Source: Auanema rhodensis (taxonomy: Eukaryota; Nematoda; Chromadorea; Rhabditida; Rhabditidae). Taken from it: 64,000 nt of DNA. Within the stretch, counting starts at the first letter, position 1. Every line of letters begins with the position of its first letter. The notes below the pieces were generated by a model. The model was given only the letters and a program-made list of their open reading frames with translations. It was not told the DNA's origin and ran no database searches. Positions 42,101-52,195 of the stretch are shown here, piece after piece. A program made the position numbers and the translations under genes. Where the stretch lies: contig OZ059900.1 in the NCBI GenBank assembly GCA_964057225.1, positions 6,334,501 to 6,398,500 on the forward strand, read 5' to 3'.

Positions 42101-45100
42101 TGATTGAAAAAATACAAAATTTTACAAAAAATGGTAAAATTTCAAAAACTTATAAGTAAAGAACTGTTCATTATTTTGAGATGAAATTCTCAAATTTCTA
42201 AGATATGATATTACAATCTACAATACTCAAAGATGATAAAACAATAAAGACGTTAATGTAGTTTTTAAATTGATTGAAAAAATACAAAATTTTACAAAAA
42301 AAGGTAAAATTTCAAAAACTTATAAGTAAAGAACTGTTCATTATTTTGAGAGGAAATTCTCAAATTTCTAAGATATGATATTAAAATCTACAATCAAATC
42401 TGTAAAATTTCAAAAACTTATAAGTAAAGAACTGTTCATTATTTTGAGAGGAAATTCTCAAATTTCTAAGATATGTTATTAAAATCTACAATACTCGAAG
42501 ATGATCAAATAATAAAGACGTTAATGTAGTTTTTAAATTGATTGAAAAAATACAAAATTTTACAAAAAATGGTAAAATTTCAAAAACTTATAAGTAAAGA
42601 ACTGTTCATTATTTTGAGATGAAATTCTCAAATTTCTAAGATATGATATTACAATCTACAATACTCAAAGATGATAAAACAATAAAGACGTTAATGTAGT
42701 TTTTAAATTGATTGAAAAAATACAAAATTTTACAAAAAAAGGTAAAATTTCAAAAACTTATAAGTAAAGAACTGTTCATTATTTTGAGAGGAAATTCTCA
42801 AATTTCTAAGATATGATATTAAAATCTACAATCAAATCTGTAAAATTTCAAAAACTTATAAGTAAAGAACTGTTCATTATTTTGAGAGGAAATTCTCAAA
42901 TTTCTAAGATATGTTATTAAAATCTACAATACTCGAAGATGATCAAATAATAAAGACGTTAATGTAGTTTTTAAATTGATTGAAAAAATACAAAATTTTA
43001 CAAAAAATGGTAAAATTTCAAAAACTTATAAGTAAAGAACTGTTCATTATTTTGAGATGAAATTCTCAAATTTCTAAGATATGATATTACAATCTACAAT
43101 ACTCAAAGATGATAAAACAATAAAGACGTTAATGTAGTTTTTAAATTGATTGAAAAAATACAAAATTTTACAAAAAATGGTAAAATTTCAAAAACTTATA
43201 AGTAAAGAACTGTTCATTATTTTGAGATGAAATTCTCAAATTTCTAAGATATGATATTACAATCTACAATACTCAAAGATGATAAAACAATAAAGACGTT
43301 AATGTAGTTTTTAAATTGATTGAAAAAATACAAAATTTTACAAAAAAAGGTAAAATTTCAAAAACTTATAAGTAAAGAACTGTTCATTATTTTGAGAGGA
43401 AATTCTCAAATTTCTAAGATATGATATTAAAATCTACAATCAAATCTGTAAAATTTCAAAAACTTATAAGTAAAGAACTGTTCATTATTTTGAGAGGAAA
43501 TTCTCAAATTTCTAAGATATGTTATTAAAATCTACAATACTCGAAGATGATCAAATAATAAAGACGTTAATGTAGTTTTTAAATTGATTGAAAAAATACA
43601 AAATTTTACAAAAAATGGTAAAATTTCAAAAACTTATAAGTAAAGAACTGTTCATTATTTTGAGATGAAATTCTCAAATTTCTAAGATATGATATTACAA
43701 TCTACAATACTCAAAGATGATAAAACAATAAAGACGTTAATGTAGTTTTTAAATTGATTGAAAAAATACAAAATTTTACAAAAAATGGTAAAATTTCAAA
43801 AACTTATAAGTAAAGAACTGTTCATTATTTTGAGAGGAAATTCTCAAATTTCTAAGATATGATATTAAAATCTACAATACTCGAAGATGATCAAATAATA
43901 AAGACGTTAATGTAGTTTTTAAATTGATTGAAAAAATACAAAATTTTACAAAAAAAGGTAAAATTTCAAAAACTTATAAGTAAAGAACTGTTAATTATTT
44001 TAAGATGAAATTCTCAAAAATCTAAGATATGATATTAAACTCTATAAGACTCAAAGATGATCAAACAATAAAGACGTTAATGTAGTTTTTAAATTGATTG
44101 AAAAAATACAAAATTTTACAAAAAAAGGTAAAATTTCAAAGACTTATAAGTAAAGAACTGTTCATTATTTTGAGATGAAATTCTCAAAATTCTAAGATAT
44201 GATATCAAAATCTACAATACTCGAAGATGATCAAATAATAAAGACGTTAATGTAGATTTTGAATTGATTGAAAAATTACAAAATTTTACAAAAAAAGGTA
44301 AAATTTCAAAAACTTATAAGTAAAGAACTGTTCATTATTTTGAGATGAAATTCTCAAATTTCTAAGATATGATATTAAAATCTACACTGCTCAAAGATGA
44401 TCAAATAATAAAGACGTTAATGTAGTTTTTAAATTGATTGAAAAAATACAAAATTTTACAAAAAAAGGTAAAATTTCAAAAACTTATAAGTAAAGAACTG
44501 TTCATTATTTTGAGATGAAATTCTCAAAATTCCAAGATATGATATTAAAAACTACAATACGAGAAGATGATAAAACAATAAAGACGTTAATGTAGTTTTT
44601 AAATTGATTGAAAAAATACAAAATTTTACAAAAAAAGGTAAATTTTCAAAAACTTATAAGTAAAGAACTGTTCATTATTTTGAGATGAAATTCTCAAAAT
44701 TCTAAGATATGATATTGAACTCTACACTGCTCAAAGATGATCAAATAATAAAGACGTTAATGTAGTTTTTAAATTGATTGAAAAAATACAAAATTTTACA
44801 AAAAAAGGTAAAATTTCAAAAACTTATAAGTAAAGAACTGTTCATTATTTTGAGATGAAATTCTCAAATTTCTAAGATATGATATTAAAATCTACAATAC
44901 TCGAAGATGATCAAATAATAAAGACGTTAATGTAGATTTTAAATTGATTGAAAAAATACAAAATTTTACAAAAAAAGGTAAATTTTCAAAAACTTATAAG
45001 TAAAGAACTGTTCATTATTTTGAGATGAAATTCTCAAATTTCTAAGATATGTTATTAAAATCTACAATACTAGAAGATGATCAAATAATAAAGACGTTAA

Positions 45101-46940
45101 TGTAGATTTTAAATTGATTGAAAAAATACAAAATTTTACAAAAAAAGGTAAAATTTCAAAAACTTATAAGTAAAGAACTGTTCATTATTTTGAGATGAAA
45201 TTCTCAAATTTCTAAGATATGATATTACAATCTACAATACTCAAAGATGATAAAACAATAAAGACGTTAATGTAGTTTTTAAATTGATTGAAAAAATACA
45301 AAATTTTACAAAAAAAGGTAAAATTTCAAAAACTTATAAGTAAAGAACTGTTCATTATTTTGAGATGAAATTCTCAAATTTCTAAGATATGATATTAAAA
45401 TCTACAATACTCAAAGATGATAAAACAATAAAGACGTTAATGTAGTTTTTAAATTGATTGAAAAAATACAAAATTTTACAAAAAAAGGTAAAATTTCAAA
45501 AACTTATAAGTAAAGAACTGTTCATTATTTTGAGATGAAATTCTCAAATTTCTAAGATATGATATTAAAATCTACAATACTCAAAGATGATAAAACAATA
45601 AAGACGTTAATGTAGTTTTTAAATTGATTGAAAAAATACAAAATTTTACAAAAAAAGGTAAAATTTCAAAAACTTATAAGTAAAGAACTGTTCATTATTT
45701 TGAGATGAAATTCTCAAATTTCTAAGATATGATATTACAATCTACAATACTCAAAGATGATAAAACAATAAAGACGTTAATGTAGTTTTTAAATTGATTG
45801 AAAAAATACAAAATTTTACAAAAAATGGTAAAATTTCAAAAACTTATAAGTAAAGAACTGTTCATTATTTTGAGAGGAAATTCTCAAAATTCTAAGATAT
45901 GATATTAAAATCTACAATACTCGAAGATGATAAAACAATAAAGACGTTAATGTAGATTTTGAAATGATTGAAAAAATACAAAATTTTACAAAAAAAGGTA
46001 AAATTTCAAAAACTTATAAGTAAAGAACTGTTCATTATTTTGAGATGAAATTCTCAAATTTCTAAGATATGATATTACAATCTACAATACTCAAAGATGA
46101 TAAAACAATAAAGACGTTAATGTAGTTTTTAAATTGATTGAAAAAATACAAAATTTTACAAAAAAAGGTAAAATTTCAAAAACTTATAAGTAAAGAACTG
46201 TTCATTATTTTGAGATGAAATTCTCAAATTTCTAAGATATGATATTACAATCTACAATACTCAAAGATGATAAAACAATAAAGACGTTAATGTAGTTTTT
46301 AAATTGATTGAAAGAATACAAAATTTTACAAAAAATGGTAAAATTTCAAAAACTTATAAGTAAAGAACTGTTCATTATTTTGAGAGGAAATTCTCAAAAT
46401 TCTAAGATATGATATTAAAATCTACAATACTCGAAGATGATAAAACAATAAAGACGTTAATGTAGATTTTGAAATGATTGAAAAAATACAAAATTTTACA
46501 AAAAAAGGTAAAATTTCAAAAACTTATAAGTAAAGAACTGTTCATTATTTTGAGATGAAATTCTCAAATTTCTAAGATATGATATTAAAATCTACAATAC
46601 TCAAAGATGATAAAACAATAAAGACGTTAATGTAGTTTTTAAATTGATTGAAAAAATACAAAATTTTACAAAAAAAGGTAAAATTTCAAAAACTTATAAG
46701 TAAAGAACTGTTCATTATTTTGAGATGAAATTCTCAAATTTCTAAGATATGATATTACAATCTACAATACTCAAAGATGATAAAACAATAAAGACGTTAA
46801 TGTAGTTTTTAAATTGATTGAAAAAATACAAAATTTTACAAAAAATGGTAAAATTTCAAAAACTTATAAGTAAAGAACTGTTCATTATTTTGAGAGGAAA
46901 TTCTCAAAATTCTAAGATATGATATTAAAATCTACAATTC
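27099..46940 (+). repeat. Satellite array C, forward orientation, several monomer subfamilies
   Basis: Roughly 118 monomers of about 166-170 bp. Many are shorter than in array A because TACAAATTTTAC replaces TACAAAAAGTTAC and TCAAATCTTATAAG replaces TCAAAAACTTATAAG. Subfamilies change along the array: AAGAAATGATATT and CTACAAGAGTC types on the left, CTTCACAATAATCAAGAATG types in the middle, and AAAATCTACAATACTCGAAG with GACGTTAATG types from 40.6 kb on. Larger duplicated blocks are visible, such as the rare GTTACAGAAAAAGG monomer near 27338, 32405 and 37790. No genes are seen in this 19.8-kb stretch. Confidence 0.97.
41953..43540 (+). repeat. Higher-order repeat with a truncated monomer (438-bp period)
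   Basis: A monomer with an internal deletion of about 72 bp, recognisable by CTACAATCAAATCTGTAAAA, occurs at about 41953, 42391, 42829 and 43437. Spacings are 438, 438 and 608 bp, that is, two full monomers plus one short monomer, with one extra 170-bp monomer in the last interval. The full monomers between carry the same variant order (GAGAGGAAATTC, then AAAAAATGG, then GATATTACAATC). Confidence 0.9.
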
Positions 46941-47246
46941 TGTGCTGAAGCACTCTCATCCCGTGATAATAGTGTTCCTCCTTAGTTTAGTTCAATTGTA
47001 CTTCTTTATTGTCCTCTCTTTGTACCATCCATTATCCTCAACTATCTAATCGATAATCCTGTAAGTTGTCACCAACGGCCGATTTGCCGATGAATCACCT
47101 ATCGCCCTTTGCGATCTGATCCATTAGGCAAGATCTTAGGCGCGATAGCCGTCGCCCACTTGCACGGGGGATGATTCACGTAGGATTTAGACCCCTCCTC
47201 TCGCTTTCTACAATTAATACATTATCTATCACTTCCGGGGACCTAG

Positions 47247-47254
47247 TATATAAA
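47247..47254 (+). promoter_or_regulatory. TATA box of the 5' LTR
   Basis: TATATAAA followed by CCCGGA inside the 5' LTR, about 113 bp before the AATAAA signal at 47360. It is the only good TATA match in the non-satellite part of the element and is in the right place for LTR-driven transcription of Gag. Confidence 0.55.
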
Positions 47255-47359
47255 CCCGGAATAATTCTTTTAAATCATGTCTCAATATCATTCTGCCACC
47301 GCTATCATCTTCCCGTCAATTTATTTCTATTTTACTCGTATTGTATTCGTATTGCCGAT

Positions 47360-47365
47360 AATAAA
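47360..47365 (+). terminator. Polyadenylation signal AATAAA in the 5' LTR
   Basis: AATAAA downstream of the TATA box within the LTR, as in the R region of retroelements. The equivalent part of the 3' LTR has been deleted, so the existing element would lack its own 3' end signal. Confidence 0.45.
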
Positions 47366-47432
47366 CTCTTCTCTTGTACTCGCGTCTATTGCCTATTACT
47401 TGGACTAATATTCCACTACCACTGAACCACAA

Positions 47433-49325
47433 ATGCCCGTTATTCGCTCTCCAACTAGAGGACAAAACGACATGGTGCATCAAGCCGAGTCCAACGAAGA
47501 AACTCACGCCGAACAATGGAACAGCAGCTGCTCATTATTACTCGCTAAGCTCAAGGACAACGACGCAAGGAGGAAATCATATGCGGTACGTCAAGTTACT
47601 AATACCTCAAACAAAACCCAAAGCATGATTGACACCCGTGAAAGGGAGATTTCAAACATCAGCGGGGACATCCTCGCCATCAACAAACTGATGGACGAGA
47701 TGAAACACATCCCAACCGACCTACGCCCCGAGGACCAAAGTCGGATCACGAAGAACGAAGAAACTCTGCGGAAACACATCTCTACCCTACTGTCATACAG
47801 TAACGACATACAAGAACAAGTCAACTACCTGAAGGGTCTCAACCACACTGAGAACAGCCCTGGCCCAACACACACAGACAGTTCACAGCCCTCTGAGCAC
47901 CACCTCATTGGAACTGCTGAACTCACACACTCCACACAACCTCGAAGCTGGGAAACATATCGCTCACGGCCAACACTCAAACCTGTCGATATCCCACGCT
48001 TCGATGGCAACGTGAAAAGCTGGAAAAACTTTTGGTGCTTGTTCCACACACTCATACACTCATCGAACATGCCCACCATAGAAAAGTTTAACTACCTTCG
48101 CCAGTCATTGACAGGAGAAGCAGCTTCACAAATAGCTTCATTCCCAACGGATGAAGACTACTACTTCAGCGCAGTACATCACCTGCAGGATCTATATGAT
48201 GATAACGACAACATCACACAACATCTCATGCTGGAATTTCTCCAGATACAAGCGAGAACATCCAACCAGCATGACCTCCTCACCATGATGGACAAGATCG
48301 CAGGCATTTTTCGCCAAACTGAAGGAAACAGGAACGCCGAACTCAACTCCCTCGCTGTAGTTATCTTACACAAGAAACTACCAGGGAACCTTCTCCAAGA
48401 GATCTACAAATCATTCCCCTCGGGAAAAACACCTGACATCAGAGACTTCGTAGACATCACAAGGCGACATATCCGATGCCAAAACAAGGTGAAAATTTTC
48501 GCAGCAGATCGGTTCGAGAAACCAATCACACGAGTCTACAACTCACCACCAGGGAACACCTACAATTCCCAACGCAACAAACCAGAAGCTAAAAAACTAG
48601 CAAAAACATCCAGTTGCATCTTCTGCCAGAAACCTCACGCCCCATGGGACTGTGACACAACAAAGTCGAGGAAGGAGCGTCTAACCATCCTCAACCAGGA
48701 GAAGAGATGCATCAACTGTCTCCGAAAAACACACAACACGGAGTCATGTCCAAGCAAACGAACATGCTCCAAATGCGGAGAAAAACACATCGACATCTTA
48801 TGCGCTAATAAAAAGAAGACGACCAAAGTCAACTTAATTGAGAGCACACCCTACAATGACGAGGAAACCGAAGAGCACACGGTTCAATTCTCCTCCCAGT
48901 TCTCTACCAATCAATTCAAAAGCGCCCTCCTTCCAATAGGAGAAATCAAGATAATGACAAATGGGAAAATTTCCACAATCCCAGCCATCTTGGACTCTGG
49001 ATCGGACACATCTTTCATCGAAGAAGAACTTGCCAAAGAACTTCAACTACCCGTTATAGAATCTAAACGCGTAAAAATCAAGACTTTCGGCAACACAGAA
49101 AGCGTTGAACACCTCACAAAGGTGAAAGCAACAATCGAAGGAACAGTCTCCAACATCACACCTTTGGACGAAAAAGACCTTGACGGGTCCCATCAAAACA
49201 GTCCTAATTCCAAAATCAGACAACTCCACCTTCAAATCAAATCAAGGAACCTACGTCAATTCACGCATACTCATAGGCTTCGATTTAATGTGGCAAGCTC
49301 TGACAGCCATTATACCAATCTCTGA
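47433..49325 (+). CDS. gag: BEL/Pao Gag with zinc knuckles and aspartic protease
   Basis: A 630-codon open frame. Residues about 186-260 contain DIPRFDG, a Trp-rich core and FNYLRQSLTGEA, typical of the BEL/Pao Gag domain (DUF1759 type). Zinc knuckles follow: C-x2-C-x3-H-x4-C from residue 395, C-x2-C-x4-H-x4-C from 426 and C-x2-C-x3-H-x4-C from about 444. The retropepsin-like active site is AILDSGSDTSFI with Asp near residue 521 (DUF1758 type). Beyond about 49160 the frame no longer looks like protease; the homologous continuation (ILIGFDLMWQAL) is in the +1 frame, so a small indel breaks it. The ATG at 47433 lies inside the inferred LTR; the ATG at 47472, straddling the LTR end, is an alternative start. 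It packages element RNA and processes the polyprotein in intact relatives. Confidence 0.9.
   Translation: MPVIRSPTRGQNDMVHQAESNEETHAEQWNSSCSLLLAKLKDNDARRKSYAVRQVTNTSNKTQSMIDTREREISNISGDILAINKLMDEMKHIPTDLRPEDQSRITKNEETLRKHISTLLSYSNDIQEQVNYLKGLNHTENSPGPTHTDSSQPSEHHLIGTAELTHSTQPRSWETYRSRPTLKPVDIPRFDGNVKSWKNFWCLFHTLIHSSNMPTIEKFNYLRQSLTGEAASQIASFPTDEDYYFSAVHHLQDLYDDNDNITQHLMLEFLQIQARTSNQHDLLTMMDKIAGIFRQTEGNRNAELNSLAVVILHKKLPGNLLQEIYKSFPSGKTPDIRDFVDITRRHIRCQNKVKIFAADRFEKPITRVYNSPPGNTYNSQRNKPEAKKLAKTSSCIFCQKPHAPWDCDTTKSRKERLTILNQEKRCINCLRKTHNTESCPSKRTCSKCGEKHIDILCANKKKTTKVNLIESTPYNDEETEEHTVQFSSQFSTNQFKSALLPIGEIKIMTNGKISTIPAILDSGSDTSFIEEELAKELQLPVIESKRVKIKTFGNTESVEHLTKVKATIEGTVSNITPLDEKDLDGSHQNSPNSKIRQLHLQIKSRNLRQFTHTHRLRFNVASSDSHYTNL
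47473..47490 (+). other. Putative primer binding site
   Basis: TGGTGCATCAAGCC directly follows a CA dinucleotide. Its first nine bases match the complement of the 3' end of metazoan tRNA-Gly (GCC), including CCA. The match then breaks down. It lies within the open Gag frame, so either the Gag start overlaps the LTR end or the true start is further on. Confidence 0.4.
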
Positions 49326-49546
49326 CGACCACATACAAGTCAAGACACAATTTGGAGACTTCATTACAGGAAAAGCAAGCGACCAACCAAGAATTTACGG
49401 GAACCGAACAAGAAGAAAAACAAGCACGAGGCAAACTAGTATTGGAACAATTCCAATCCACCATCCAAAAAAGATACGATGGTTATTACGTCTCCTTCCC
49501 ATGGAAAGACAACATCAATCTTCTCCCCGACAACAAATCACTTGCT
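49180..49546 (+). pseudogene. pol: Protease end and reverse transcriptase start, frameshifted
   Basis: Frame 49180-49400 carries ILIGFDLMWQAL, the usual end of the BEL protease domain. From about 49400 the homologous reading moves to the frame of 49352 with KRYDGYYVSFPWKDNI and LLPDNKSLA, the start of the BEL reverse transcriptase region. Two frame changes within 250 bp show decay. At about 49546 the sequence switches to inverted material, so the polymerase catalytic core is absent. Confidence 0.75.
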
Positions 49547-49673
49547 CATGGTTCTTCGGCTGGTTCGATTATTCCATTGTCTAGTTGTTCTTGAATGATT
49601 TTGTCGTATGCTGCTAGTGAATCTGGTTGTTGAGATAATTTTACGGCTAGACTTATGAGGCGTCTTTGAGAGT
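49547..49673 (-). pseudogene. Inverted 127-bp fragment of BEL reverse transcriptase region
   Basis: Read on the minus strand from 49673, one frame gives YSQRRLISLAVKLSQQPDSL and ends with QEQLDNGIIEPAEEP. This is the stretch that normally follows shortly after the PWKDN/LLPDNKSLA segment in BEL pol. It is therefore nearly adjacent in the ancestral element but now lies inverted next to it. The catalytic YxDD region is not present. Confidence 0.75.
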
Positions 49674-49705
49674 ATATTCTAAGATATGATATCAAACTTC
49701 ACAAT

Positions 49706-49904
49706 CGGCTATCGCGCCTCAGATCTTGCCTAATGGAGGGCGATAGGTGATTCATCGGCAAATCGGCCGTTGGTGACAACTTACAGGATTATCGATTAGA
49801 TAGTTGAGGATAATGGATGGTACAAGGAGAGGACAATAAAGAAGTACAATTGAACTAAACTAAGGAGGAACACTATTATCACGGGATGAGAGTGCTTCAG
49901 CACA
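49706..49904 (-). repeat. Inverted LTR remnant (199 bp)
   Basis: Reverse complement of the truncated 3' LTR at 52220-52418. It ends at the same base next to satellite and shares the 12-bp deletion relative to the 5' LTR. Two substitutions separate it from the right copy. Confidence 0.92.
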
Positions 49905-49928
49905 CTCCGGCCTTCGAAAAGAGAACAT

Positions 49929-50351
49929 CTATATGGTGATGATCGCCGCCTGAGTCTTGTTCCTCTTAGTGGGTGGAATTACTTGTTCCAGTTCTTTTCT
50001 AGTCTTGATCCTACCGGTAGTCTGCGTTTCTTTAGACACTGTAGGCTTGGCTTGGATCCCTTTCGCGAGTAGTTCTTTGATCTCTTTCAGTTCTTTCTTT
50101 AGCGAGTCGATCTTTTTTTGTTGGTCGAGCTGTTCGATTAACACTGAGGTCATCCTTTTGTTCTCTGATCTCATCTGCTTTAGTTCTTCCAATATTTCTT
50201 TAAGCTCCGGCTGCGCTTCTACGACGATGATGTTTCCCTTAGGTTGAGGACATCCTGGCGCTTCTCCGTCCTTTTTGATAGTAGAGGGGTTGTACGGCAT
50301 CTTGTCTCCGTTTATCGCTGGGATGTGTTCCTTTTGGATACTCTTCATCAA
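49929..50351 (-). pseudogene. Inverted duplicate of the coiled-coil ORF C-terminal part
   Basis: 140 codons on the minus strand, close to the last ~140 residues of the ORF ending at 52195. Differences include AINGDK for ALNGDK, KDGEAP for SDGEAP and LEELKQ for LGELKQ. It lacks the N-terminal half and any upstream promoter, so it is a passive duplicate within the inverted repeat. It keeps an open frame over its whole length. Confidence 0.8.
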
Positions 50352-50376
50352 CTCATTTAGTCTTCCCTCGTTTCCA

Positions 50377-51662
50377 CAACGGACCTCAGCCTAACATACC
50401 GCAACGGATCAACCACCATCGCCAAAAACGTCACTCTATACTCTGACGTTCCAAAGCACATATATCCATTCACACTAACTATTGCAAGTCTCTCACCTCC
50501 AGTCATACCTGCGATGCAATACAAGCTCATCCGCAACTTTACAAGAACAGCTATATGGAATCAACAACCCATGCTCTCATGCCCGAGCAGAAGAAACGCT
50601 ATAAACAGGAACTGTAACGCCACACCCACCTGCGTTTGCACACCGGCAGAAGACCAGGTCAACTGCCAGTGCCACGAAACATCCATCACCTCAGCCTTTA
50701 CCAGCGTACAATCAGCTATTCCAATGCTAAGACCCTCTTACATGATCATGACCGAGGAAAGAAACTTACGGATCAACATTAACAGCAACATGTTAACTGT
50801 AATCCACATCAAAATCGACGGGGAATTCCACACTTCCTCATCTCAAGACTCCACACATTGCAACATTCAGAATTGCAACCGAGGAGCCCAAACAAGTATC
50901 ACATGTACTTCACCTCAACCAACTCTGGCAGCTATACAATGTGGTGAATCCGCATTCATGACACAATGCAGTCCACAAGGAACAACCAACTCCATTCAGC
51001 TGCCGATCGCTTCAGCCTCACCTAGGATCACATGCACATACACCTGCGGAACACAAGAAAACACATTCCTTCTCTCAGGAATGCTGTACTACGTCAACAC
51101 ACTTCAAGACCTACGCTCTCATTACATACACGGGAATCACTCGTCCCTCCAAGAAACAGCCTTCACCTTTTCTTGGCCCGACATTACCCACTTTTACAAC
51201 ATCTATCAGGAATGGTACAAAGCATTAGCAACCTGTCTACTCATTGCCTAAATTGCTTTTACCTTTTCCTATTACATCATTACAACATACGCTACCAGAC
51301 TAGCACTAGGCACCGCCCACTACATGGCTGCCGCAACATGTTACATCTTCCTCATTCCCCTCCGCGTCCTTATCATTTTTTGGCGCCAGCTCCTTCTCCT
51401 AAAGTCAAGGAAACCTCACATCTTAGTAGTATTCATTCTATTCACTATGTCACTCGCCAACACTAGAGCCTGCGAAATCAACCTGGTCTTGCAAAGATCA
51501 CAAGAAAGATGCGACTCGTTTCTGAAGCTCACAAGAGAGAAACGGATGGAATGCTTGAAGGAACTCACCCAGCACATGGACCACTCAGGGATTTTTACAA
51601 AACTGAGGCAAGTGAACTCTCTGACAAATCCAATCTTATCAACAGCGCCGCCACTGCATTAA
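50377..51662 (+). pseudogene. Env-like glycoprotein region (phlebovirus G2-like), broken
   Basis: An open frame enters at the inner edge of the inverted repeat and runs through the ATG at 50514 to a TAA at 51249-51251. The same frame then continues to 51662. The first part is rich in Cys, with paired patterns such as CVCTP and CQCHE. The part around the TAA is hydrophobic and looks like a transmembrane segment, followed by another hydrophobic stretch near 51350-51460. Layout and Cys pattern resemble the class II, phlebovirus G2-like Env proteins of nematode BEL elements; this is recognition by pattern, not a search. The N-terminal part is missing because of the rearrangement, and the stop interrupts the membrane region. 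It is an old, non-functional remnant. Confidence 0.55.
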
Positions 51663-52195
51663 AAAACTGCATAAGACTCAAAGATTTCCTTAGCACCGCA
51701 AGAACACACCACGTGTTCCAAAATGAGCAAGACAAGCTCAAACCTTTTGGAAACGAGATAAGACTAAATGAGTTGATGAAGAGTATCCAAAAGGAACACA
51801 TCCCAGCGTTAAACGGAGACAAGACGCCGTACAAACCCTCTACCATCAAAAGCGACGGAGAAGCGCCAGGATGTCCTCAACCTAAGGGAAACATCATCGT
51901 CGTAGAAGCGCAGCCGGAGCTCAAAATAATATTGGGAGAACTGAAGCAGATGAGATCAGAAAACAAAAGGATGACCTCAGTGTTAATCGAACAGCTCGAC
52001 CAACAAAAGAAGATCGACTCGCTAAAGAAAGAACTGAAAGAGATCAAAGAACTACTCGCGAAAGGGATCCAAGCCAAGCCTACAGTGTCTAAAGAAACGC
52101 AGACTACCGGTAGGATCAAGACTAGAAAAGAACTGGAACAAGTAATTCCACCCACTAAGAGGAACAAGACTCAGGCGGCGATCATCACCATATAG
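51509..52195 (+). CDS. Coiled-coil ORF downstream of the Env-like region, function unknown
   Basis: An open frame of 228 codons ending 25 bp before the 3' LTR. The first ~30 codons overlap the Env-like frame and are probably out-of-frame reading; coherent sequence starts about 51605. Residues about 130-180 (KQMRSENKRM through LKEIKELLAK) have heptad-like spacing of Leu, Ile and charged residues, typical of a coiled coil. The C-terminus is basic, with IPPTKRNKTQ. It may be the cytoplasmic tail or an accessory ORF of the element, linked to the Env-like frame by a frameshift near 51605. I do not recognise the family. Its last 140 residues are duplicated in inverted orientation at 49929-50351. 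Confidence 0.5.
   Translation: MRLVSEAHKRETDGMLEGTHPAHGPLRDFYKTEASELSDKSNLINSAATALKNCIRLKDFLSTARTHHVFQNEQDKLKPFGNEIRLNELMKSIQKEHIPALNGDKTPYKPSTIKSDGEAPGCPQPKGNIIVVEAQPELKIILGELKQMRSENKRMTSVLIEQLDQQKKIDSLKKELKEIKELLAKGIQAKPTVSKETQTTGRIKTRKELEQVIPPTKRNKTQAAIITI

Larger units (their letters stand above)
46941..47472 (+). repeat. 5' LTR of the BEL/Pao element (3' boundary inferred)
   Basis: The left end TGTGCTGAAGCACTC matches the start of the 3' LTR at 52220. The first 211 bp align to the 199-bp remnant there. The remainder has no partner in the window because the 3' LTR is truncated. It contains TATATAAA at 47247-47254 and AATAAA at 47360-47365, the usual promoter and polyadenylation order. 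I place the end at CA (47471-47472) because a primer-binding-site-like TGGTGCATC follows at once. The end is less certain than the start. Confidence 0.65.
49674..50376 (-). repeat. Left arm of 703-bp inverted repeat
   Basis: Reverse complement of 51748-52450. It contains, from left to right on the plus strand, 32 bp of forward satellite (49674-49705), an inverted 199-bp LTR remnant (49706-49904), and the inverted coiled-coil ORF end (49929-50351). Both arms have the same length and the same breakpoints. Scattered substitutions, visible as amino-acid differences between the two coiled-coil ORFs, show real divergence rather than a simple assembly echo. Confidence 0.93.

Noticed and set aside
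47171..47425. 84-codon ORF within the 5' LTR as a gene
   Set aside because: It overlaps LTR signals (TATA, AATAAA), has no protein features, and is absent from the remaining LTR copies because of truncation.
47591..49235. Several minus-strand ORFs across Gag
   Set aside because: They are antisense shadows of the Gag frame, with no recognisable domains and no consistent starts.
49957..50247. 96-codon ORF opposite the inverted coiled-coil ORF (and its partner at 51877-52167)
   Set aside because: It is the antisense of the coiled-coil reading. The other strand has the coherent charged heptad pattern and the position expected in the element.
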